Made by a program: the position numbers and the translations under genes. Of a DNA stretch of 7,361 nucleotides, positions 1-5,214 are shown one piece after another. The notes below the pieces were generated by a model. It saw nothing but the letters and a program-made list of their open reading frames with translations, searched no databases and was not told where the DNA came from. The DNA lies in assembly GCA_002317475.1 (NCBI GenBank), contig DCIS01000065.1:2307-9667 (forward strand), read 5' to 3'. Each line of letters starts with the position of its first letter. Positions within the stretch are counted from its first letter, which is position 1. Source of the stretch: Prevotellaceae bacterium UBA1720 (lineage in GTDB: Bacteria; Bacteroidota; Bacteroidia; Bacteroidales; Bacteroidaceae).

Positions 1-959
1 ACAAGGCTGAGCTGGTGAACAACTACGACTGGATGAAGGGTTACAGTTTCCTGGATTTCGCTCGTGAGATTGGTAAGTGTATCACCGTCAACTATATGAT
101 GGCAAAGGATAGCGTGAAGCGACGTCTGAATGGTGAGGCTCAGGATGGTATGTCATTCACCGAGTTTACCTACCAGTTGCTTCAAGGCTATGACTTCCTG
201 CACCTCTATCAGGAGAAGAATTGCCGCTTGCAGTTGGGTGGTAGCGATCAGTGGGGTAATATCACTACCGGTACAGAACTGATTCGCCGCAAACTGGGTG
301 GTGAGAACGAGGCATTTGCCCTTACCTGCCCTCTTATCACCAAGTCTGACGGTAAAAAGTTCGGTAAGACCGAGAAGGGTAATATCTGGCTCGATCGTAC
401 TCGCACTTCTCCCTACCAATTCTACCAGTTCTGGCTGAATGTAGGCGATGAGGATGCTGAGCGTTACATCAAGATCTTCACCTCTCTCGACAAGGCAACC
501 ATCGATGCTATCATCGAGGAGCACAAGCAGGATCCCGGCCGTCGTGTGCTGCAGAAGAAGTTGGCAGAAGAGGTTACCACCATGGTTCATAGCCGTGAGG
601 ATCTGGAGTTGGCAGTTGAGGCCAGCAACATCCTCTTTGGCAAGGCAACCAAGGAGAGCCTGGTAAAGTTGGACGAGCAGACCCTTTTGGACGTTTTCTC
701 TGGCGTACCTCAGTTCGAGGTTAGCCGTAGCCTTTTCGAGGGAGAGGGTGTCAAGGCCGTTGACCTCGTAGCTGAGCACTCACAGTGCTTTGCAAGCAAG
801 GGTGAGATGCGTAAACTGACACAGGGTGGTGGTGTATCCATCAACAAAGAGAAACTTACTGCCTTCGATCAGTTGCTGACCAGTGCTGACCTTCTCGACG
901 AGAAGTATTTGCTCGTTCAGCAGGGCAAGAAGAAGTACTTCCTGATCATTGCTAAGTAA
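1..959 (+). CDS. tyrS: Tyrosyl-tRNA synthetase, 5'-truncated by the window edge
   Basis: Cytoplasmic class I aminoacyl-tRNA synthetase that charges tRNA-Tyr. The reading frame is open to the left edge, with the first whole codon at base 3. About 318 residues are present, so roughly the first 110 of a normal ~430-residue bacterial TyrRS are missing, including the HIGH motif. The GTG at base 15 is internal, not the start. Visible parts: the tyrosine-pocket segment TYQLLQGYDF (nt 168-197) and QLGGSDQWGN (nt 231-260), the KMSKS-equivalent KFGKT inside SDGKKFGKTEKG (KFGKT at nt 357-371), a helical anticodon-recognition region, and a C-terminal S4 RNA-binding domain from about nt 760, containing GGVSINKEK and ending GKKKYFLIIAK. 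The TAA stop is at 957-959. The gene is intact to its stop, and the next promoter starts only 15 nt later with no terminator between. Identification is secure from the motif order and the S4 tail. Confidence 0.97.
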   Translation, partial: KAELVNNYDWMKGYSFLDFAREIGKCITVNYMMAKDSVKRRLNGEAQDGMSFTEFTYQLLQGYDFLHLYQEKNCRLQLGGSDQWGNITTGTELIRRKLGGENEAFALTCPLITKSDGKKFGKTEKGNIWLDRTRTSPYQFYQFWLNVGDEDAERYIKIFTSLDKATIDAIIEEHKQDPGRRVLQKKLAEEVTTMVHSREDLELAVEASNILFGKATKESLVKLDEQTLLDVFSGVPQFEVSRSLFEGEGVKAVDLVAEHSQCFASKGEMRKLTQGGGVSINKEKLTAFDQLLTSADLLDEKYLLVQQGKKKYFLIIAK

Positions 960-974
960 AAAAGCACCAAAACA

Positions 975-1006
975 TTTGGACAAAACGACAAAAAGTCGTA
1001 CCTTTG
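975..1006 (+). promoter_or_regulatory. Bacteroidota-type promoter for tRNA-Gln
   Basis: A -33 element TTTG (975-978) is followed after 20 bp by a perfect -7 element TACCTTTG (999-1006), matching the primary sigma factor consensus of Bacteroidota. Transcription would start near 1010-1015, giving a short leader of about 25 nt before the mature tRNA at 1039. The promoter begins 15 nt after the tyrS stop codon. The start site is inferred, not seen. Confidence 0.85.
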
Positions 1007-1038
1007 CACCCGCAATCCCAAACAGGAATGCTTCGGAT
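1007..1038 (+). other. tRNA-Gln 5' leader with a possible hairpin
   Basis: Sequence between the -7 box and the mature tRNA, removed by RNase P at 1038/1039. Bases 1013-1018 (CAATCC) can pair with 1035-1040 (GGATTG). In a shifted register, 1017-1021 (CCCAA) can pair with 1038-1042 (TTGGG), which includes the first four tRNA bases. Whether these pairs form is not known; they compete with the acceptor stem. Confidence 0.4.
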
Positions 1039-1112
1039 TGGGCTATGGTGTAATGGTAGCACAAGACATTTTGGTCGTCTTAGTTCTGGTTCGAAACCGG
1101 ATAGCCCAACCA
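1039..1112 (+). tRNA. tRNA-Gln (anticodon TTG)
   Basis: Full 74-nt cloverleaf. The acceptor stem is TGGGCTA (1039-1045) with TAGCCCA (1102-1108), giving the U1-A72 pair common in tRNA-Gln. The D stem is GTGT/GCAC (1048-1051, 1059-1062) with a 7-nt loop containing GG. The anticodon stem is AGACA/CGTCT (1064-1068, 1076-1080) around the loop TTTTGGT, with anticodon TTG at 1071-1073 reading CAA and CAG by wobble. The T stem is TCTGG/CCGGA with loop TTCGAAA. The discriminator is A1109 and CCA (1110-1112) is encoded. The innermost anticodon-stem pair (A1068, C1076; positions 31-39) is an A-C mismatch; the rest is regular with two G-U pairs. It has its own promoter and terminator and can also be reached by read-through from tyrS. 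Confidence 0.95.
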
Positions 1113-1117
1113 AAAAG

Positions 1118-1151
1118 AGCGTGGAGAACGAAAGTTTTCCGCGCTTTTTTT
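1118..1151 (+). terminator. Rho-independent terminator after tRNA-Gln
   Basis: A 12-bp stem pairs AGCGTGGAGAAC (1118-1129) with GTTTTCCGCGCT (1134-1145), including two G-U pairs. It is capped by the tetraloop GAAA (1130-1133) closed by C-G, and followed by a run of seven T (1145-1151). It starts 5 nt after the tRNA CCA. It ends the tRNA transcript and, since none precedes it, probably also tyrS read-through. Its T-run overlaps the next promoter. Confidence 0.93.
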
Positions 1152-1181
1152 GTGCTATCTGCAAAAAGTTTCGTACCTTTG
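1149..1181 (+). promoter_or_regulatory. Bacteroidota-type promoter for the gluconate 5-dehydrogenase gene
   Basis: The -33 element TTTG (1149-1152) is formed by the end of the upstream terminator's T-run plus the next G. After 21 bp comes a perfect -7 element TACCTTTG (1174-1181). The 12 bases TCGTACCTTTGC (1171-1182) are identical to those of the tRNA promoter (996-1007). Transcription should start close to 1185-1190, so the mRNA would carry a leader of about 90-95 nt before the ATG at 1279. Confidence 0.82.
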
Positions 1182-1183
1182 CT

Positions 1184-1233
1184 AAAGACTAAGATTACCT
1201 AGGAAGACCTAGGAAGACCTAGGAAAGACTAAG
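1184..1233 (+). repeat. Array of five related 10-bp direct repeats in the dehydrogenase leader
   Basis: Read in 10-bp steps from 1184 the units are AAAGACTAAG, ATTACCTAGG, AAGACCTAGG, AAGACCTAGG and AAAGACTAAG. The outer two are identical, the third and fourth are identical, and the middle three end in the palindrome CCTAGG. The array begins 3 nt after the -7 box, so it sits at or just after the transcription start. A 10-bp period is about one helical turn, which would suit repeated protein binding on one DNA face. In RNA, neighbouring CCUAGG copies can pair across an AAGA loop. Function is unknown; an operator or leader-RNA switch is inference. Confidence 0.85.
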
Positions 1234-1241
1234 CTTGTAGT

Positions 1242-1255
1242 ATTACGAATTACGA
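1242..1255 (+). repeat. Two tandem copies of a 7-bp repeat in the leader
   Basis: ATTACGA occurs twice head to tail (1242-1248 and 1249-1255), between the 10-bp array and the A-rich stretch before the start codon. It is short and AT-rich, so chance or replication slippage is a sufficient explanation. No function can be assigned. Confidence 0.6.
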
Positions 1256-1278
1256 TTAACCATAAAAACATACTAACA

Positions 1279-2082
1279 ATGAACAACCTATTTTCTCTGG
1301 AAGGTAAAAACGCATGGATTACCGGAGCTGCTTACGGCATAGGCTTTGCTATTGCTGAGGCATACGTTAAAGCTGGTGCCAAGAATATCATCTTCAACGT
1401 ACGAAGCCAGGAGGCTTGCCAGAAGGCTCTGGATGCCTATCATGCTGCAGGAATCAATAATGTACACGGTTATGTTTGTGACGTCACCGATGAGGTGGCA
1501 GTAAAGGCTCTCGTGGAGAAGATTCATCAAGAGGTAGGTCAGATTGATATCCTTGTCAACAATGCCGGCATTATCAAGCGTATCCCCATGCATGAGATGA
1601 CGCGTGCTGAGTTCCAGCAGGTGATTGATATTGACCTTGTTGCCCCCTACATCTGTGCTGCTGCCGTAGTGCCAGAGATGATGGAACGTCGTGAGGGTAA
1701 GATTATCAATGTCTGCTCCATGATGAGCGAACTGGGACGTGAGACCGTAAGTGCATACGCTGCTGCCAAGGGTGGTCTGAAGATGCTAACCCGCAATATC
1801 TGCTCTGAGTATGGCGAATACAACATCCAGTGCAATGGTATTGGTCCTGGTTATATTGCTACACCTCAGACAGCTCCCCTTCGCGAACCTCAGGCAGATG
1901 GTAGCAAGCATCCATTCGATAGCTTCATTTGTGCCAAGACTCCTGCTGGCCGTTGGCTTGATCCTGAGGAACTGGCTGGTCCTGCTGTCTTCCTGGCTTC
2001 CAAGGCTTCAGATGCTGTCAATGGACACATCCTCTACGTTGATGGTGGTATCCTCGCATACATCGGCAAGCAACCCAAATAA
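1279..2082 (+). CDS. SDR-family gluconate 5-dehydrogenase
   Basis: Cytoplasmic NAD(P)-dependent short-chain dehydrogenase of 267 residues, the usual length. The family (IdnO/Gno type) interconverts 5-keto-D-gluconate and D-gluconate and has relatives (KduD) in uronate breakdown. Rossmann motif TGAAYGIG is at residues 15-22, the adenine-site NNAG at 94-97, and the catalytic set is S147, Y160 and K164 (YAAAK). Other family marks are SMMSELGRET (147-156), the lid PQADGSKHPFDSF and the C-terminus GGILAYIGKQPK. The helper Asn of many SDRs is Asp119 (VIDIDL), which I believe is normal in this subgroup. The end of strand beta-2 reads FNVRSQ, without the acidic residue that favours NAD. The ATG follows an A-rich leader without a Shine-Dalgarno site, and MNNLFSLEGK fits family N-termini. 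It has its own promoter and terminator and appears to be transcribed alone. No kduI or sugar transporter is in view, so the physiological substrate is uncertain. Confidence 0.9.
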   Translation: MNNLFSLEGKNAWITGAAYGIGFAIAEAYVKAGAKNIIFNVRSQEACQKALDAYHAAGINNVHGYVCDVTDEVAVKALVEKIHQEVGQIDILVNNAGIIKRIPMHEMTRAEFQQVIDIDLVAPYICAAAVVPEMMERREGKIINVCSMMSELGRETVSAYAAAKGGLKMLTRNICSEYGEYNIQCNGIGPGYIATPQTAPLREPQADGSKHPFDSFICAKTPAGRWLDPEELAGPAVFLASKASDAVNGHILYVDGGILAYIGKQPK

Positions 2083-2123
2083 GTTTTTTATTCAGTTTGC
2101 CTGAGCAAAGGCAGGCTACACAA

Positions 2124-2164
2124 AGTAATAGGGCCCTTCCCCAATGAGGAAAGGCCCTATTATT
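2124..2164. terminator. Two-way hairpin terminator between converging genes
   Basis: TAATAGGGCC (2126-2135) pairs with GGCCCTATTA (2153-2162). After a C-A mismatch (2136, 2152) the stem continues with TTCC/GGAA around a 7-nt loop (2141-2147), and it can extend outward by a G-U and an A-T pair. It lies 41 nt after the dehydrogenase stop and 16 nt beyond the metG stop on the other strand. It lacks a pure T-run on either side (TATTATTATA on plus, TATTACTTTG on minus), but its position between two converging genes and long GC core make termination in both directions likely. Confidence 0.85.
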
Positions 2165-2180
2165 ATATAAGGTACGTGAT

Positions 2181-4241
2181 TTATGAGATCTGACTTCCGC
2201 CCTTTACTGGGTGCTCAACGGTGGTAACACCTACCGTACCATCCCAATCAGTAGCAGAGAGGATCATGCCCTCACTTACCAAACCATTCTTGAACTGACG
2301 AGGAGCCAGGTTGGCAATGAACAGCACCTGCTTACCCACCAACTGCTCGGGCTCATACCACTCATGAATACCACTGACAATGGTGCGACCCTGAGGAGTA
2401 CCATCATCCAGTTTGAACTTCAACAGTTTCTTCATCTTGGGCACAGCTTCACACTCCAGTACGGTACCTACACGGATATCCATCTTCTGGAAATCCTCAA
2501 AGGCAACAGTCTCCTTGATGGGTGCAGCCTCATAGTTGGCCTCAGCATTTGCCTGGATGGTTGCCTCGAGCTTGTCCATCTGGAACTTAATGACATCATC
2601 CTCGATCTTCGAGAACAACAGGCTGGGCTTTGCCAACAACTTGCCACTGGGCAGCAAATCAGTTTTACCCAACTGTTCCCACTCAAACTGCTCCATATTC
2701 AGCATCTGACGCAACTTGGCACTTGAGAAAGGCAGGAAAGGTTCGAAGGCAATAGCGAGGTTTGCGGTGAGCTGCAGAGACACGTAAATGACGGTCTTCA
2801 CGCGCTCAGGATCGGTCTTGATGACCTTCCAAGGCTCCTCGTCAGCAATGTATTTGTTACCGATACGTGCCAGGTTCATGGCCTCCTTCTGAGCCTCGCG
2901 GAACTTGAAGCCCTCAAGCAACTGCTCTACGCGCTCCTTGGTCGTAGCAAACTCAGCCAGAGTAGCCTTGTCAGTATCTGTCAGTTCACCAGGTACAGGT
3001 ACAACACCCTCATAATATTTCTGGGTCAGCTGCAAAGCACGATTAACGAAGTTACCATAGACAGCTACCAACTCATTGTTGCAACGAGCCTGGAAGTCTG
3101 CCCAGGTGAAGTCATTATCCTTGGTCTCAGGAGCATTGGCAGTCAAGACATAGCGCAACTCATCCTGACGGTTGGGCAACTCCTCAAGGTATTCATTCAG
3201 CCATACAGCATAGTTCTTTGAGGTAGAGATCTTGTTACCCTCAAGGTTCAGGAATTCGTTTGACGGAACGTTGTCGGGCATGATATAACCGCCATGAGCC
3301 TTCATCATGGTGGGGAAGATCAGACAGTGGAACACGATGTTGTCCTTACCGATGAAGTGTACAAGGCGAGTCTCCTCGTCCTGCCACCACTGCTGCCAAG
3401 TACCCCACTTCTCGGGATTGCTTTCACACAGTTCCTTGGTGTTTGAGATATAACCGATAGGTGCATCAAACCATACATAGAGCACCTTACCCTCAGCGCC
3501 TTCTACAGGAACAGGGATACCCCAATCCAGGTCACGGGTCATTGCACGAGGTTGCAAGTCCATATCCAACCATGACTTACACTGTCCGTACACATTCGAG
3601 CGCCACTCCTTGTGACCCTCCAGAATCCATTCCTTCAACCACTCCTGGTGGTCACCCAGTGGCAAGTACCAGTTCTTGGTGGCACGTAGCTCAAGAGGAT
3701 TGCCAGGATTGTTCTTGTTGGTGGGGTTGATCAACTCTGAAGGAGAAAGCGTAGCACCACACTTCTCGCACTGGTCACCGTAAGCACCATCTGCTCCACA
3801 ACGAGGACATGTACCTACGATGTTACGGTCAGTCAGGAATTCGCCAGTCACAGCATCGCAATACTGTTCTTCTACCTTCTCTACCAACTTACCCTCATCA
3901 TACAACTTACGGAAGAAGTCAGCTGCAAACTTATGATGAATCTTGCTTGTTGTACGGCTGTAGATGTCAAATGAGATTCCGAAATCCTCGAATGACTTCT
4001 TGATAATGCCATGATAGCGATCTACGACATCCTGCACTGTGATGCCTTCCTTCTTGGCGCGAATGGTCACGGGAACGCCATGTTCATCACTACCTCCAAT
4101 GAAGACTACATCACGCCCCTTCAGACGAAGGTAGCGAGCATAGATATCAGCAGGTACATACACACCAGCCAAATGACCGATATGTACAGGACCATTGGCA
4201 TAGGGCAACGCTGCCGTTACGGTTGTTCTTTTAAATGCCAT
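2181..4241 (-). CDS. metG: Methionyl-tRNA synthetase with C-terminal tRNA-binding domain
   Basis: Cytoplasmic class I synthetase that charges both initiator and elongator tRNA-Met. It has 686 residues, full length for the long E. coli-like form. Domain order: catalytic Rossmann core with HIGH at 20-23 (YANGPVHIGH), a zinc knuckle with Cys145, 148, 158 and 161 (CPRC...CEKC), the KMSKS-equivalent KISTS at 337-341 (NLEGNKISTSKN), a helical anticodon-binding domain (about 380-545, with FEPFLPF 499-505), a charged linker rich in Ala, Glu and Asn (about 550-580), and an OB-fold tRNA-binding domain of the EMAPII/Trbp111 type (582-686, FQKMDIRVGTV). Such C-terminal domains mediate dimerisation and tRNA capture. 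The ATG at 4241 follows an A-rich, almost T-free stretch typical of Bacteroidota starts. It lies 65 nt after cdsA on the same strand and ends just before the shared terminator. Confidence 0.97.
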   Translation of the reverse strand: MAFKRTTVTAALPYANGPVHIGHLAGVYVPADIYARYLRLKGRDVVFIGGSDEHGVPVTIRAKKEGITVQDVVDRYHGIIKKSFEDFGISFDIYSRTTSKIHHKFAADFFRKLYDEGKLVEKVEEQYCDAVTGEFLTDRNIVGTCPRCGADGAYGDQCEKCGATLSPSELINPTNKNNPGNPLELRATKNWYLPLGDHQEWLKEWILEGHKEWRSNVYGQCKSWLDMDLQPRAMTRDLDWGIPVPVEGAEGKVLYVWFDAPIGYISNTKELCESNPEKWGTWQQWWQDEETRLVHFIGKDNIVFHCLIFPTMMKAHGGYIMPDNVPSNEFLNLEGNKISTSKNYAVWLNEYLEELPNRQDELRYVLTANAPETKDNDFTWADFQARCNNELVAVYGNFVNRALQLTQKYYEGVVPVPGELTDTDKATLAEFATTKERVEQLLEGFKFREAQKEAMNLARIGNKYIADEEPWKVIKTDPERVKTVIYVSLQLTANLAIAFEPFLPFSSAKLRQMLNMEQFEWEQLGKTDLLPSGKLLAKPSLLFSKIEDDVIKFQMDKLEATIQANAEANYEAAPIKETVAFEDFQKMDIRVGTVLECEAVPKMKKLLKFKLDDGTPQGRTIVSGIHEWYEPEQLVGKQVLFIANLAPRQFKNGLVSEGMILSATDWDGTVGVTTVEHPVKGGSQIS

Positions 4242-4306
4242 AATATATGTTGTTTTAGTTTTTTTGTTTTATGTAGTTTTTTAGAGTATAGTAAAGATAT
4301 ACCTTT
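4242..4306 (-). other. A-rich leader between cdsA and metG, no clear promoter
   Basis: 65 nt lie between the cdsA stop and the metG start. On the minus strand it is A-rich near the start codon, as expected for translation without a Shine-Dalgarno site. The nearest thing to a -7 box is TATCTTTA (4299 down to 4292), which lacks the final G. The only nearby upstream TTTG (4334-4331) is 31 nt away, too far for the usual 19-21. No hairpin terminator was seen. metG may therefore be co-transcribed with cdsA. Confidence 0.4.
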
Positions 4307-5203
4307 TTAATGTAGCATCTGAATGGCATACAAATAGATGACAGAAGCAGGGACAGCCAGCAAAGTACTGTCAAAGCGATCCAGCATACCACCGTGTCCA
4401 GGCAGGATACTGCCACTATCCTTGATACCCAAGTGACGCTTCATCAGGCTCTCTACGAGGTCACCCCATGTGCCAAACACCGTCACTACCAGGGCAAAAC
4501 CTATCCATTCGTAAATCTCCATATCACTCTGTGTACCCAAAATACCCATCGTACGTGTACACCACCATATCAGGACAGCCAAGAGGACAGCAATCACACC
4601 ACCTCCGATGCTACCTACCCACGATTTCTTGGGAGAAATACGAGGAAAGAGTTTGGCGGGGAAGACATTGTGAAGCAGCGAACCCACCAAATACGCACCT
4701 GTGTCACTTGCCCAAATGAAGACGAACACGCTCAGGGGATAGAGCCAGACATAGATAGGTACAAACGAATTGGGATGGGCTAAGTCACCCGCTGGTACCT
4801 GCTCTATGCCCAGTACGCACAACAAGGCAAAGGGCAAAGCGATATAAAGTTGTGAGAACATCGTCAAGGCCCAATTGGCTAATGGGTTGGGATGCTTCAG
4901 ATAAAGTTCAGCAATGAGCAAATAAAGCAGGCTGAGCAAATAGGGAATGAACACTGCACCATCCAGAACTCCCCAGCTGTACATGAAGAAAGCCAGGAAC
5001 AAATATCCACCCGCCATAGGCGTAATGATGGAATTCAGACAAATATCCTCACGCTGGTTCATCAAATGACAAAACTCAGTAATCGTCAGTATGCTGATGA
5101 TGAAGAACAGCAACCCGAAAGACAACGGGTTGTACACAATGCTGAACACAATAACTGCGACGAACAGTATGCCAGTCAAAGCACGGGTTATGAAGTTTTT
5201 CAT
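4307..5203 (-). CDS. cdsA: Phosphatidate cytidylyltransferase (CDP-diacylglycerol synthase)
   Basis: Integral inner-membrane enzyme that makes CDP-diacylglycerol from phosphatidic acid and CTP, the branch point for all phospholipids. It has 298 residues, normal for the family. The CDS signature runs from S252 to R276: SLMKR (252-256), IKDSGS (260-265), PGHGGMLDR (268-276), giving the metal- and CTP-binding acidic residues. Further family marks are WASDTGAYLVG (164-174) and PRISPKKSWVGSIGG (187-201). Several hydrophobic segments cover about 8-25, 29-45, 62-80, 84-102, 112-132, 150-166, 196-214 and 231-248, consistent with a multi-pass protein. The start MKNFITRALTG is typical. Its ATG lies only 11 nt after the ftsH stop, so translation is likely coupled in one operon. 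Confidence 0.96.
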   Translation of the reverse strand: MKNFITRALTGILFVAVIVFSIVYNPLSFGLLFFIISILTITEFCHLMNQREDICLNSIITPMAGGYLFLAFFMYSWGVLDGAVFIPYLLSLLYLLIAELYLKHPNPLANWALTMFSQLYIALPFALLCVLGIEQVPAGDLAHPNSFVPIYVWLYPLSVFVFIWASDTGAYLVGSLLHNVFPAKLFPRISPKKSWVGSIGGGVIAVLLAVLIWWCTRTMGILGTQSDMEIYEWIGFALVVTVFGTWGDLVESLMKRHLGIKDSGSILPGHGGMLDRFDSTLLAVPASVIYLYAIQMLH

Positions 5204-5214
5204 CTTTACAGGAT

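Noticed and set aside
153..779. A 208-codon open frame on the minus strand opposite tyrS
   Set aside because: It is antisense to conserved TyrRS motifs, has no family resemblance and no promoter. It reflects codon bias of the real gene.
1039..1112. tRNA-Gln as an integration (att) site for a mobile element
   Set aside because: I found no second copy of the tRNA 3' end downstream and no integrase, and the following genes are housekeeping. Nothing supports an element within this window.
1004..1192. A short plus-strand frame across the tRNA and terminator
   Set aside because: It is made of tRNA and terminator sequence and starts within the promoter; it is not a protein gene.
2099..2116. Small GCCTG/CAGGC hairpin after the dehydrogenase stop
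   Set aside because: It has a 5-bp stem with an 8-nt loop and no T-run, weak next to the much larger hairpin 10 nt downstream; it may be chance.
3229..3247. KISTS in place of KMSKS in MetRS as a defect
   Set aside because: Thr in place of the second Lys is, as I recall, a normal variant in Bacteroidota and archaeal-like MetRS, and all other active-site motifs are intact.
4292..4334. Possible metG promoter (TATCTTTA with upstream TTTG)
   Set aside because: The spacing is 31 nt and the -7 box lacks the conserved final G, so it does not meet the consensus that the other two promoters match exactly.
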